Positions 25,256 to 40,500 of a stretch of 64,000 bases of DNA are shown here, one piece after another (the first letter of the stretch is position 1; every line of letters begins with the position of its first letter). Origin of the DNA: Sipunculus nudus (taxonomy: Eukaryota; Annelida; Sipuncula; Golfingiida; Sipunculidae); NCBI GenBank assembly GCA_026874595.1, contig CM049319.1, positions 3,188,601 to 3,252,600 of the forward strand, written 5' to 3'. Position numbers and translations under genes: made by a program. The notes below the pieces were generated by a model. The model made no database searches. It was given only the letters and a program-made list of their open reading frames with translations, and had not been told where the DNA came from.

Positions 25256-28200
25256 CTGAAAAAAAAATATTATAAACGGTCAGTCAATGTTGGGAGCAAG
25301 ACCATTGTATAAACAAAATACAATATTTTCTTAAACCAAAGGTCCCGAGTTATGTACTGGGCACTGTTACGAAACAATTTGCTCTTAGAAATTGCGATTC
25401 AGTGATCGTTTCGGTGAGGCTTGATGTAATTTCAACTCGGAACTATAGCCATCAGACATTTTTGCGCCGCTGATGAGGTAGCTTCAAGCCGAACCGAGTG
25501 TAAATTTAGTCGCCGCCGATAAACCTATGGTTAATGTAATTAAAATAGCTGACTTAAGTAAAAAAAAAGTTCTCCAAAATATTTAAACAACCAACAGACT
25601 GATATATACAAAGTAAACTTCTCGCCTAATAATTTTTTTCTCAAGTAATAATATTCAGGGCCAGCCTTCTTTTGCAAAGTCAAATTGTGCCATTAAAGTC
25701 ACTGACTACTAAACTCGAATATGTTTTGTCCCAACCAGCCGCAGTTGTTTGACCGAACCGACTGTACGCTATGATATACGGCGCCACCTACCGGGCTCCT
25801 TATTATCCTTTTCGTCAGCTCGTGTAAAGTCGTCATCTTCCTGAAGCTCAGGGTCCGTGCTCGTCCAGAACGTCACGCGCCGTAACTATAAGCAGCGAAG
25901 GCATTGTGCATAATAAAACATTCAGTATAAAAAAAACAAGAAAGTGGTCAGAGACCGCAATTCAGCCCCGTCAGAATTAAAAAAAACTACACAGCTAAAA
26001 AGGAAATGCTTGTCACAGTTCAACATCTCCATTGACTGGATCTGGACCTCTACAACGACAACGGGGATTACTTTATGTCACAATGCACACGCATGTGCTT
26101 CAAATCGTTTTCGTATATACTTGCACATGGGTTTAAGCTTAATTTTAGTCAATAGGGCCGCAATACCACAGACGAACAGACCGATAGAAAAAAAAGGCAG
26201 TTGAAGTATTATCGCAATGATAATAAATACAACTGCCTTTTGTACAAGAATGATGAAAGATTCCAATGATTAAATCACTTTACATTTACTGAAACATATG
26301 TAGATTCAACAGAGCTGAATTTGACAACAAAATAACTGATCCGGATCTTCACTCACATTATATCAAATTAAGCCATTAATGAATCAAGCTATCTTAAGGC
26401 GATTAGTATAAAAATAAGTAAGCTTTATCATGACTTCTAGTTTTCCTGGGAAGGCTTGCGACTTTTTGCGTTACGAGTCCTATCGCTAAATGCTGCTTTT
26501 CTGCCAACTTCGAGATTTGAAAATATGAGAATGGATTTAGAGTTGTTAGAAAAACCAGCTTTTGAATATTACCTGTCCGGGCGTCCTGGGTTCTGTGACC
26601 AGACTAACTATGATGATGACGAACATGCAAACAAAGAGGCTGATGATGGCGTAGTGAAGGTAGTTCACATCGGTTACTATGGAGATGCTGTTGTCTGGTT
26701 CTGTGCTCCCACAAGGTGGAGAAGGACGACTGAAGGCCATAACAAACCTGGTAATCCCAACACAAAGACCGGCAAGGATCCCACAGAAAGCACCCTGTAT
26801 TTCAAAAATATAGATTATTATTATATATAACTGTAATATGTTGATTCCAAGACAAGGGGATTTGGCCTGTGGTACATCAGGGTGCTTATATTTACGATAT
26901 ACAAACAAGAGTGAAAGGTCACCGGGGGGGGGGGAATCTCACAAGCACACAATCTTCATATATCATATCATTTCAAGTTAAACGAATAAATTACAATAAT
27001 GCATGGAGCCACAACCAACCAAACCCCCCCCCCCCCCCCCGCAAATTTAGAATCATATAAATACGTCGCTCCTGCTAGAGATGCATTAAAAATGCTCAGT
27101 ACACAGTTAAAATTGCATTATGAAATATCAGTTTTAAATATCTGACAAATAATTCCCTTATCATCCGATGCATATTATATTCTTAACAGTGACAAAAATA
27201 TTTTACAGCAATATATTTACGTTGGTTAGCTGTTTGGTTCATTCTTTTTCTTTCATTTTTTTCTTTCTTTCTATATCTTACTCAACGTAGGTCAGTTTAA
27301 GAGAAATTGTACCGTGGATGTGAGTTTCTCTTGGATATGTTCCCTTTTTGTTTTATATTATCACAGATTAACAACCTGAGATGAGTACCTTTTCCGTCGC
27401 CCGAGGCCAGAAGAGACCCAGGTAGAAGCATGCAACGAAAGGGGGCAGAATGTAGGAATTCATGCCCTGTGCGTAGGTCCACAGCTGAGCTCCTTGTAGA
27501 GCCTACAGAGATTCAAATACAAAAACACATACTCTCTGTTTTGTCCACGAACAACACAGTTGTAGTTGTAGAGTTACTTTTTTAAATTGCAACTTAACTT
27601 CCTGATCAATAACTTTATAAACTTTGTCAAGAAGGATATTTTAGGATAACATAGGGATAACTCAACATTTACTAAACCGGTGTCATTGATAGTTTATGGG
27701 GAGGGGTGACATAGTTCAGACAACATAATCAAATTTTGATGCGGATCCAAACCAAGTAACACTTCCAACAAGACTGTTTTCGGAGGTGTGCAAATTTCTC
27801 AAAGCCATTTAATTAATAAAATGACCATGGGAACCGTCGGCTCTATTTGAGGGGATTATGCATTTGCAAAGAAAGATTGAAGAAAGAGTTCCCAAATAAC
27901 TTGGGCCTTAGGAAATTTTTAAAAGACATAAGTGCAATACCGCTCTTAGACAATTTATGATGAACTGATTTATATAAATATCGTACATAAAAAAGAAACT
28001 CATATAACTCTTATCGCGTGACGTCCGTGGTCTTTATTGAATATACAGTGTCCATGCACTCATTCAAAATACAGTGCCCGAAAGATGAGATCAGCCTTTT
28101 CGTTTAATACTAATCTTGTATTTTATGTATTCACCTGCAGAATCGGGACCCAGAGTACGCTCCAGAGTACGGCGACCAGGATATACACTCGTCCGACCAC

Positions 28201-31200
28201 TATGAGTTCCCTCTCCGACGCCTTGGACCGGATCCTTTTGTAGATGTCCAGAGTAAACAGCGTGCTGGCAGAGTTCATGATGGCCTTCAATGAACTCATC
28301 AACGCCGACAGCAACGCAGCCAACATCAGACCCCGTAAACCTTATGAGAACAATAATACGTGTCACGTGATGTTACAAGCATACATAGTTGTATGCTTTT
28401 ATGTATCCCTAACAAAGGTTTTAAGTGTAGAATGGTCGAGAAGTCTGCAATCACCATGCGAACACTGACCGATGAGTTAATTTCTGGAGTATGGGATTTG
28501 AATCGAAGAGTCCAAATTTGAGTAAAAGGCCTCTTCCATTCTATATATTTGAAAAGAAAGTATTAAAATGAAATATATTATACAAAAACAACTTATTCAT
28601 TTGATAATTATATTATTCCTTTTCTCTCTTATTAGGATAACTTAGAGTGGCGCTAGAAAAGAACGCTGGCAAAAGCCTTAATTGTTTGCTAAACATTATT
28701 TCAAAAGAGTTCTCAGTTATACTTTAAACTTTATTTATTTTTCATAGATTTTACAACTAGCTGTGCTATTTAATGCAAGGAACTATCCATGGTCTGGATG
28801 GTAGCGCTCGGTAGGGTTATGTAGTGACAGACAAACTTTTTCATACCGCGGAGCAACTACTAAGTCATTTACCTGTCTCGGAGCACACTATAAGAAAAAA
28901 GGCTTCTAGCTAGAATCCAAAAGGGTTCTTCGAAGTGGGCTGAGTGGGGAACCTTTAAAGGTTTCAGCCAGAACCTTAAAGACGGGGTTATTTTTGGAAC
29001 CTCCATATGACACGTTGTAAGGTTATAAAATGAACAACACGAGCAGCTGATTAAACCCAGGTTTTTCTATGGCACACAAATACAGCGGAAGCACACGATG
29101 TCACGTAAAAATGTGTACTAACTGAAGTTCCGGTGTTACGTCAAAACAGTTCTCACTTCAGTTTTACGGTGTTATATACAATACATCACACCATAGGGTT
29201 CTTTTATAGAACTTATAAGGTTCCTATAGAACCTCTTTAGAGGTTCTGAGAGGAATCCTCAAAGGTTCTTAACAACGGACTAACTGGGAAACCCCATATG
29301 TACAGTTCTTTATAGAACCTTCAATGCAGTTAATTTTAAAAAACAGTCATGAATGTCATATCATACGTTAAGGTTAAATTAATCACAGGCCATATGTCCA
29401 TATTTAAGTGGAATAGTATTGATAATTAATTTGAAAAATTATAAAAGAATTTCTTATAGAAAGTGTGTAACTGCAGGATCATAGCTGTATCCTGTAAATA
29501 TGATAAATCTTTCCAGTTGAAATAAAAACAAGTTTTTAGGGGAACACATTTTTTTTATTTAGTTGTAAAGATCCACGTGTGAAAAACTTGTGCAACAGCC
29601 AAAAAGCATTAGCATATGAATGCACGTAAGTAATATAATTTGTCATTTGCGATACTGAGTTCGTGAACACCTCGCACAGTTCCGAGCCGTTTTCTCAAAA
29701 TTATACTTCAAAATTTCATTCTCTTTTGGAATCGTTCAGCTTAGGTGTTTTTGCCTGAATTTAACATTTCTTGTTATACAAACAACGAAATTGCATACTT
29801 CGCACTGTCTATCTCACCCGCACACACAAAATTGCGACAAGTATGAACATCTGAGGTGCACCAGTGTGCCGTTATTTGTTGGTTTGATAGCTAGTGTGCA
29901 CCGAGAATACAATGTTAATCTTTTGTGACTCCATCTCGTGCCCAGGTCTCCTCTGTTTTTTCTTCATTTGCATTCTTGCTAACCAGGCAGATGTATCTGG
30001 AGAAAGAGAAAGAATGACGGACTTCGTGACCACACCTTGAGAGACTCCGTTTTCTCCCTGTGTTTGAAAAACCCCAATATTAAAGTTTCTAAAACATAGT
30101 ATAAACAAAACTATCATATATTTGTGTGCATTTTATTACAACCATATATCAATATATACAACATGTAACCATATTATTTAAAATGTATTTGTAGGTTCCT
30201 CATGATAAGATGTAAATACAGACATAACAATCTTAGATTTTTGCTTTGTGATATCCGATTCCATGTGCATTATTAACATTTAACGTTACAATTTAGGAAT
30301 AACTTACCATGTTATATTCATTAACCTTTTCGAATGAAAAATCCTTTCTTCTTTTTCATGCGCACACTTGCTTGCCAGGCAGATGTATATTGTTACTGAA
30401 AAGAGAAAGAATGGATGGGTGACTTTAGTAAAGTCTACGTTTTGTAATAATAAGTCAATATAACACCACGTTAATGAGAGAACACCTTCAACGAATGTGC
30501 AATTTAGCGTGACCAAACATTCCCCCTCGTTTGTCCCTTAGGCCGATGTGTTGAAATCCCAAATTAAAACAACGCTTCAACCTGTCCTATTTACTAATTT
30601 TATTCAAAATAGGCTCGGCGATGTGTCCTTACGCCCTTTGGATGATAAATATTTGTCAGACAGTTTAAAGAAACGAAAAGGATAGAGTAATTCTGTAAAC
30701 ACTATACTAGAAGTTATGAATGTATTCCATGGATAGTCACCTTGCTTGTTTATCGTTTCAATCACTGACGCCGAATTCTAATTTTGTCAGGTAAATGTTG
30801 TTAAAGGCGATCATTTTTCTTTACACTGCTGGGACTGTTTCAAATTCTACAAGACTGGTATTACTAGAAACTGGTATTACTGTCTGTAACTGACTGTAAC
30901 AATTCATGCACGCAAAGCATGTTTATCACCGGCCTTTATCCACGTTTAGATTAAATGAACGTAAATTATTTTGCAGACAGAGACTAATTTGATAAATTAA
31001 GTGACTTAACAGTCAAACCCTAGACATAACTTCCACATTCTTCACATGAAATATATATATATATATATATATTGTATATATATATTGTATATATATATAA
31101 TAATAAAAAACATAGGTCTTACCTTATACAATTCCCTCTTCTATTAGTTCGGGAGTCCAAAACATCCGACCGTGAACAGTTAACCTCATTAGTTCTAAGA

Positions 31201-34200
31201 ACGTACGTATGCAGGTCGTAATCGTCGGAACATCCGGTTAACACCGGTTCCATTAGGAACCTTGTACTAAGTTATGGTCAGGGCACGAAACTTCAAGTGT
31301 CAGATGGAACCTCCTAACGGAGAAAAGAGTTCTAGATGGCAATATGTAAGTTCTTAACAGAACCTTCAAAAACCCTTTTTTAGAATGTAGGGCCTTGTCG
31401 GTGAGGTAACACGACTGTTATTTGCAGACCCTACAAGAAGGGGGGGGGGGGTTAGTCGGTTCAATAACGGGACCCGCCCCGGCCAGGAATTTCCTTAAGG
31501 GCAAATGTTATAAACTTTAGAAGGCTCATTTTTTTGTATTGATATAATATTGTCAGGGTAATCTCAGAGGGCCTGGACGGGCCAGGACTGTGTCCTATAT
31601 AAGGCTCTAGACAACGCAAAAAAAAGTTTGTTTTTCCATTGTGCTCAGTCTTACTTCAGATTGGAGGAAACCGGAGGACCAGTAGAAATCAATCGAATTA
31701 GGATGGGCTTAAACGAAACACTCTATAGTTACACTGTTATAACAGCCACACCGGGGATCGATCCCGGTTCCAGCGGAAAGTATTATACCATTGTCCAGGT
31801 CTTAGGGTTCACATGCAGTATCACTGTGACAATGCCAGCAAAAAAAACCTGTCTCCATCAGTAAATTTGAAATACACCACTTGACTTGCAAGTAGGCAGC
31901 ATTCCTTATATTTAAACAACGTGACTTACCTGTTGGCAGTATTCATTTCAAATAAAAAAACGAGACTTAATGACCAATGGGCAGTAATTCTTTTAAACAA
32001 AGCACGTGATTTACTTGTAGGAAGTACTCCTTTTAGATAATTTAGGTGACTTTCAAGTAGGCAGTATTTCTTTTAAAAAAATTACGTGACTAACCACAAG
32101 GCGGTATTCCTTTCATATAAACCACGTGACTTACCAGTAGGCAGTATTCTTGACACCAGGTAGGGGTAGGCGTTATTGGCACATCCGCTCGGGTTTCCAC
32201 ACACCTCTTGGCACTTCTGTGGGTTTGCACAGGCGACCTCGTCTGAAACGGAATGTATATAGTCAGAGTGTAACGTTCACAAATACCAGAGCAATGTCGG
32301 ACAATTCAAAAACCAAGGAAAGAACTTATTTACATCTACGGAAATAATTTTCATTCTCAGACTTATTTATATCATGGTTTATTTTGATTTATCAGCATAT
32401 AAGCTTCACTTCACCGCACCGGCGTGCTTAAGAAGACTCGGATACCCGAGTATGATTATATGACATTAATTATGGTAAAGCTGAACTAGGTTTAAATGAC
32501 GCACATACATACATTATGGGATGGACATTAAACACACCAAGTGTTTGTAGCAACGTAGGCCAATGTTATTTCGAGACTATTATGTTCTTCATACGGTATT
32601 ATTATAGAATATTTACCTGGGTACAAGATTCTGCTTGTCATTCCCGGGATGATAAAGAACAGGAACGGTAGAACCTTCAGGTAGGCCGCCAGTAGGACGC
32701 CGCCCTTAGCGTGGGATACGCTCTTAGCTGACAGCGACCTCTGTACGCAGGCCTGGAAAAATATTATAGCCAGATACATCATCATCCTCAGTTATTCACA
32801 TTTGACAGTTCTTTAAATAGAATAAGAGACTAGCAGACTAATATGAGATGAGCCACCCAAGACAAGAACCAACATCAGATGTGCATTGCTCAAACAGGAT
32901 TATTCTGGGTATTGTGACCAGGTGTCATGGCGTCTCACATGGGTTACCAAACATTCTGGGTAATTACAAACATACACATACATAGAGTAGAACGACCAAT
33001 GGTTGGAGTTTAACAGAGCTCGGCAGGCGTCATTTTGCCTAGGATTAAGCAAGACAGTAATATTTTTCCGAGTGACACTTGTCGATAACTGTAAAACACC
33101 AGTCAAGAGCTTAGATTATTCTGAAATAAAAATAGACGCGTTTTAAACGGAAAGTTTATATTTTTCATATACATATGTAATAAGAGGAAAAATGGAATTA
33201 TTACGTGTATCTGGATCTCGACTTTTCTGTTATTAACTCTAAACTCTGTCAAAGAATTTAGCTTCATTCTCATGTAAAACGCACTATTTTCACCAGAGAA
33301 CTGTCACTTGTTTTTTTTTTTTTTATTATTATCTTGGAACTGTACATTTAAGTAAGGAGAGTATATTCAGATGATTGGTACTATAAATTATTGTATATTA
33401 GTATGCCGTATCATGTATCGAAGTTAGACTGGGAACGTAGGTTCAGGGAACTCAGGTGTTTCATTTGATGTTGGTTTCAGTTCAGTCATAATTCAGTGAG
33501 AATTGTTCCTTGTCAGATTCGTCAGCGTTAGTATAGACGGTTTCCTGAAATAAGATTGTTAACTATAGATTTCAAAGGCAACGCACCTGAAACATAATTT
33601 CTCATAATTTTTGTCTCCGGGGGCGTTTTCATTTAAATATTCATGCATTGAACAACAGGTATAATAATAGTAAGGCGATAGGCCAACATCGTTTCGGATG
33701 TGTGACGTAGGCATTAGCATATCAGCTGAAGAAACAAGAGTAAAGGCACATTTCTCATCATCATCTGCGCGCTATATGGTGGCGTATGGCAAATTTGTAG
33801 GTCCAGGGTTGTCTGTAAACTGATCAGCTAAGGGACGGTGTATTGTATGTCAGAGTCTTCGGGCGGCCAACATAATCTCAGTAACGGACGTGTAAGTTGT
33901 TTTTATAGAAAGACTTATAAACAGCCGATGTTTATCTGCCGTGGTGAAGCCCATGCAGCGAACAGTCCAGAGGACAAATGATATGCTGAGCTGCGTATGT
34001 GGTACCGAATATTGTAATGTGCGGTGGCATATTTGGGTACTGATTACTGGATTTACCCAGCGTGATACTACAGTGATAGACATTGTCTGAGTGATGCTAC
34101 ATTGAAGGCTGTCAGCCTGTCTGTCAGTGATTGAGAGTACTACCTCAAGTGTAGACATTGTGTCAAGCCAGTGATTTGTTTGACGGCAAGAAGCGCTTGT

Positions 34201-34506
34201 GTATCGTTTGTATGTTTGTAAACCACCAGAACTCGAGAAGTACATTCCCAAGTCACGTGCGCGATGATGTGACCAGTGGCCTTACTGCCAGGCTAACTCT
34301 GTACGTACTATGCTTACAGCGAGTGTCCTGATTAATCTGGACTCTGTGCATTTTTGTATTTATATGGACGCTATGGATTTTGTAGCATGAGGGTGGAACG
34401 CCTCTCCAAATAAGTGTTTATTTATTTTTATAATACTTTTATTGTTTATGTTACACACGTCTTTATCATCTTTTTGAGTGAATGTGCGAGCTTCACCCAT
34501 CGCAGT

Positions 34507-34569
<63 letters not shown>

Positions 34570-37500
34570 TGGTCTGTGCACCATGAATATGTTGCTAGGA
34601 TAGTGATACCGAAAACCATCCCTGGCCAGGGATAGTCCGCCTCGGGGGACCGGAAGATGTGGAAAGCGTCCTCCCGTGGCAAACCGCAAGTCCGGTTACC
34701 GTAATGTGAGTAATCTAGAATAGTTTCATTCGATGCCGACATAGGGTACTGCTTTGTAATGCCTTCCCAACCTCCAACACGGTTCAGGCCTTTAAAAAAG
34801 AAACAAGTTGTAGAAAACCATGTGGTATTATCCACTAAGGGTCTTTACACTACAGTTTCCTCGTAATAACTTTTTTTATGAAATATAAGAAAACAAATAA
34901 GCGAAATAGGCGCTAATCTGCTGGTACTTTCTTGTATCCACTGTGTGGTGATATTTTTTAAAGCTGACATAAAATGGTGAATTAAATCATAACTAATAAA
35001 TTGATGTTAACACCTTTTTTGATAATTCATAATAGTGTTTGAAGAATGAATTATAAATTTAAAACAATCATATTTATCAAATCTTTGATTAGTAAATTAT
35101 AAATAAAAACAAAAATAAATAACAATTTTCAATAATAAGCTAAGATAAATAATAACTGTTGAGTAATAAAGAATGATATTAAGATCGTAATATGAAGAAT
35201 GAAAACAAGAACAAAGAAACCTGGAAATTGGTAGAATTGTCAGCACAGATGAGTACATGATTTGTTATTTCTACCTATTATTGCAGTGACGAATGCCCCT
35301 ATGATCAAGATGACGGTCTGAATGGCTTCCGTCCACAGTACTGCAGTGAAGCCACCTATAGGTGGATAAGTGAAATATCCCTTGAAACGCTCTTCACAAC
35401 ATAACGATTTACGTGAACGGTCACATGGTTTGCTTGAGCGGTTTTCACACTTATGGCTTAAACCGTCACATGTTACCAAAATGAACTTGATATATCTTTA
35501 CCATTTTGTATAATCATAGTGGCAAATACGCTATACCGTTAACGTATATGAAGGACGTCTCGAGTTCGAGGTTACGTGGTTACGTGGTATGCATTATTTC
35601 AACTCGTAATTCATCTGCTACAGATGTTTTAATTATAATTTTTACTGGCTTAATTAAACTCGTAAAATGCTACTTGTTTTCTCACTGTCTAGTATATTTT
35701 ACTGAGTCTGATCATTTTCTGCAGAACAAGTAACTTACCGATCATCGTGTAGAGAGCCGTTAACCCAACGATCGAAACCACTGACAAGTATAAGTCTAAT
35801 TTGAAGATCTCCGTGATAAAAAGTGCTCCTGCATACAGCTGAATCTAAAGGATTAGAAGTATAAAAAAATGCAAATTCATATTTGTGAATTATATCATAT
35901 TTTCATTAAAAAATTGTTCCCATGTAATAATATACCTTCTTTATCTGTTACTTGTTTTTTATCGATATTTATCCGTCCATTTTCCCCCTTATTAACAAAC
36001 TAAATGTTCTTAAAATATACAGTTCATCGAAAGTATGAATGAAATTTGTATGTGTATAAACATATACAAAAAAATAACATTTAAATTAAAAAAGGAATTT
36101 TACCATCATTTATGATTATATGATGTCGTGCAACCTGGTAACATGCGGTCAAAAAAAAGTTGTTAACTACATTATAAAAACAATATGAGTATATGAACCT
36201 CATCAATAAATTTGTATCGCATGGAATGTTTTGCTTGACTTTTGCAGGAATAATGACGCGAGTTTTTCAATTTAATATTAATTTTTTTTGCTATGAACTT
36301 GAGAAAGTGTTTTAAAGTTGAAAAAAAATACACAAACCGGAGTCACGCCCAAGATCGCCATTAATACGGTAATCCCGGCAAGTAGCACATGCGTCCTGAC
36401 TCCTCCGTACCGTAGTTTTAGGTACTGCAGCAAGGTATAGCACTGAAATAGAAAGTTATCCTATATTTAGCCTCATCCTGTAGGTGTGAGAGGCGTGTAG
36501 GGGTTGATGAGATTGTTTAATATATGTGTCAAGTTATTTTTCGGGGGACTTCTCAGGACGCATTAAAAGCAAAACCACTGGATTTTTTTCTTCTTTTTTT
36601 TTCTCTACCGAGTCTGTGCTAAACTTCCAATACGATACGATTATCCAAACGGACGTTTGGTTATGATTACAGTAAAAGGTAACAGATTTGCTCCTGATAT
36701 TCATTTTTAGCAAACCTGTGAGCTTATGCTGTGGCGCAGCGTCGTCCATCCTCCGCCCGCCGTCGTCCGTACGCTTTTAAGACACCAGGCCTATACCTGC
36801 CACCCTTCTTATCTATATTGGAATGACCCATTAGTAGGCCATCTTATTGTAAACTGGCTGGCCCTGAGTGCCGGGCGCAAAGATAGAAAACTCTTCTGGT
36901 TGCCCTTGAATGATGCAGACGTGGACCACTGGTCAGCACTAGGTTTAGTCATTTATACGTATTAAGGGGCTAAAGGATAATCGACATGAGGCGAAGTTCA
37001 GTAGCCTGCCGCGACCCTTCTAGCTCGCTTTTTTGTCACGTTAAACTATCAGACTGGAAGTATAATGTTATGGGCAGATCTTTCGGAAATTCTGGCATTT
37101 AAACCTTTAATTCTGCACGTTAACCCATGCTATCTCAAAAACCGTTGGAGCAAGCATTACCAAATTTTTATTCATCTACAAAACTCCTTCGGATTTTGTT
37201 TATTTTTTTTTTTTTGCTATCTGCATTTACTTGGATTTTATAGAGGAAAAAAGCAAAAAATAAATTAAAAAAAAAAATCTTCTTCTCCGAAATTGTCCAG
37301 CCAAATGTGTAATATTTCATAGAAACAATCTCTGAAACTATCTCTCCAAAGTGTGTTCGAATGGTTCCAGTTAGGTGAATTTCGGCCGAGTTACAGGATG
37401 CTGAACTTAATCATTTGGCTAAAAAAGAATACTAAAGTAACAATATCAGAAACGGCTAGATCTATCATCAACAAATGTTATGCAAATATTGGTCATATGA

Positions 37501-40500
37501 CTCATATATGAATTTCTGTACAAGGGTGATCGGTCATCAGGACATTAACCCATTATTTTTCAAGAATAGAAGGAGCTACCATCCCCATATTTTATGCAAA
37601 AATCTGTCATATATCAAATGTTCTGGGATTGAGCGTCTTGTGGCGCCACATGCAATAACTTTTAAAATAAAATTTTACCTTTAGAAATCTTCTTCTCTGA
37701 AATCATTCAGCCAAATTGTTCAACATTTCACAGAAATTATCCCAGAGATAAGCTCTCTCAAGTTTGTTCAAATGATTTGATGAATTTAGGCCGAGTCACA
37801 GGAATTTGAATTTGGCAAAATAGGATTACTGACATAACGATCTCAGAAACGACAGGAGCAAGTTTTGTGCAAATGTTGGTCACATGACTCATATTTGAAA
37901 ATGCAGTTTTTGTGGTGCCACCTATATCGATCCTTTTTTTACCGACAAAAAAACTCATAATTTTAATCGCGTTTAGACTCCTTATAATTTTAGACGTGTT
38001 ATAATTTAAGACTCCTTCAGTTTAAAATGTTTCATGATGAAACTGTCAAGCTGAATCGTTCAATTTTTTCCAGTATTATCCTAGGGTAGGGTTCTTTTAA
38101 TTGTATAAGAATAGATTGGATTTGTTGATTTTTGAAAGAGTCACAGAAAGCTGAAGTTGGTCTTGCGGCAATTAGTAAGCCTATTTCAAAGCCAGGAACA
38201 GGTCAAGAGTTTACTTATTGCAGCCAGGTACAGGTCAAGAGTTTACTCAGCGCAGTTGCTGGAGCAAGCAATTCCTTCCAGTTCACTTGGGGCAACTGCC
38301 TTTCTCACCTAAGCCTGGCTAGCCCAAGCATCTTTGATGGCTTTCTCGTTCACAAGACTGGTGTCGCCACCTTCAAAGACTTTACCACAATGTATGTGCC
38401 TGCTTATTTCTAAGGAGGAATTTTATATGTCAGCCTAAAATCGCGCATATTTATACATAACGGATTACTTTGTCGTATACAAGACTGGTGGTGCCACCTA
38501 CAATAGTTTTTGCACAGTTTTTTGTCCCTGCTTATTTCTTAAGAAGGGTTTGATATATCAGCCTGAAATTGGGCATATGTATACATCTCGGATAGCCACT
38601 TAGAAGCATTTTTGTGTTGTGTGCACCCATGCCAGTATTTCAGCAGTGATGTATCTGTAATTGGTTTTTGTTTAAATTGCTTAGTACTTGCATTGTTCAT
38701 GTACATATATTACACATGTCTTTGAAAGGTATTGGTTCAGCATTGAAGCATTATATTTGGTGTATATATCCCATTGCACAGGTACGCATTAGGCCTGTAG
38801 GCCTTGTTTATCCTGATCTGATTTTCCCGGTAATACACTATATAGCCTAATAATCCAAATCAAATTTTCCGGAAACTGCTCTTATGAACTAAGGATATGG
38901 CCATACCCGGTTGCTTTAAATGGTTTCATGATATTTACATTACATCACATAGGACACCAAATAGTTTCTTTATTATGTATTTAAGGAAAATGGTCATTAG
39001 ACACATCGTATTATAATCGTTATGGATTTTTAAATTTAGTTTGGAAGTAGTTACCTCCACTTTTCTAATGTATTTTTACTGTTCCTTGGCGGGCACTGAA
39101 GTGGTACGTGTATCTTCCTGTAAGATTTCGCAGCATGCAATTATCCCAGGGGTCGCTCTGGGCCAGCCAGCACTAGTATATACTGGGGCAAGGGTTGTGC
39201 TTATCACGCAACGAATATAAACCCAGGCCATCGATTGGGCGGGGGAAAGCCAAGTACCTGTCACTGTCGGATTTGGACTCGCAGCTCCCGATATACCAGA
39301 TCAGTGTTCAGATATTCTAACAACTCAGCCTTAGAGTAAAAAATTAGGAGGACCTTGCCCAAGAAATTTGAACAACATGACTAAACGTTACATGTAAATG
39401 TTAATGCAGAAATATTTTTTGTATCTTACCCCACTGGATCTGTACACAGGTAGAAGAATCCAACCAAACGCTACCAACATAAACATGGCCTACAAAGACA
39501 ACGTTACCGACATGAACATCGCCTACAAAGCAACGCTGCCAACATTAACATGGCCTACAAAGACAACGCTACCAACATTAACATGGCTTACAACGACAAC
39601 GCTACCAACATAGACATGGCCTACAAAGACAACACTACCAACATTAACATGGCCTACAAAGACAACACTACCAACATTAACATGGCCTACAAAGACAACG
39701 CTACCAACATAAATATGGCCTACAAAGACTATGCTACCAACATAAACATGGCCTACAAAGACAATGCTACCAACATAACATGGCCTACAAAGACAATGCT
39801 ACCAACATGACATGGCCTACAAAGACAACGCTACCAACATAAACATGGCCTACAAAGACAACGCTACCAACATAAACATGGCCTACAAAGACAACGCTAC
39901 CAACATAAACATGGCCTACAAAGACGACGCTACCAACATAAACATGGCCTACAAAGACAACGCTCCCAACATAAACATGGCCTACAAAGACAACGCTACC
40001 AACATTAACATGGCCTACAAAGACAACGCTACCAACATTAACATGGCCTACAAAGACAACGCTACCAACATAAACATGACCTTTAAAGACGACGCTACCA
40101 ACATAAACATGGCCTACAAAGACAACGCTACCAACATAAACATGGCCTACAAAGACAACGCTACCAACAAAAACATGGCCTACAAAGACAACGCTACCAA
40201 CATTAACATGGCCTACAAAGACAACGCTACCAACATAAACATGGCCTACAAAGACAACGCTACCAACATAAACATGACCTTCAAAGACAACGCAACCAAC
40301 ATTAACATGGCCTACAAAGACAACGCTGCCAACATGAACATCGCCTACAAAGACAACGCTGCCAACATTAACATGGCCTACAAAGACAACGCTGCCAACA
40401 TTATCATGGCCTACAAAGACAACGCTACCAATATAAACATGGCCTACAAAGACAACGCTACCAACATAAACATGGCCTACAAAGACAACGCTACCAACAT

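Larger units (their letters stand above)
18440..26900. repeat. Segmental duplication, copy 1
   Basis: This interval aligns by eye, in the same order and orientation, with 54.85-63.95 kb. Matching landmarks: the Ig exons (19.98-21.64 versus 55.99-58.32 kb), intergenic blocks (22.1-22.9 versus 58.8-59.75 kb; 24.4-25.0 versus 62.07-62.62 kb) and SLC5 exons 12-14. Insertions differ between copies: this copy alone has a CCATCTTG-rich segment (about 23.42-24.01 kb), a 305-bp inverted-repeat element in the Ig gene and a CT microsatellite. The duplication probably continues further into the SLC5 gene, beyond what can be compared here. Confidence 0.85.

Noticed and set aside
33850-34251. 133-codon minus-strand open frame as a gene within an SLC5-A intron
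   Set aside because: No domain, no conserved partner in the related repeat at 59.8-60.5 kb, and composition like its non-coding surroundings.
39100-39264. Minus-strand frame containing LAPVYTSAG as the missing SLC5-A exon 4
   Set aside because: It resembles the family's PVYxSSG motif but has no acceptor or donor in phase and lies in the body of a tRNA-derived SINE-like repeat. The real exon, with correct sites, is at 39430-39489.
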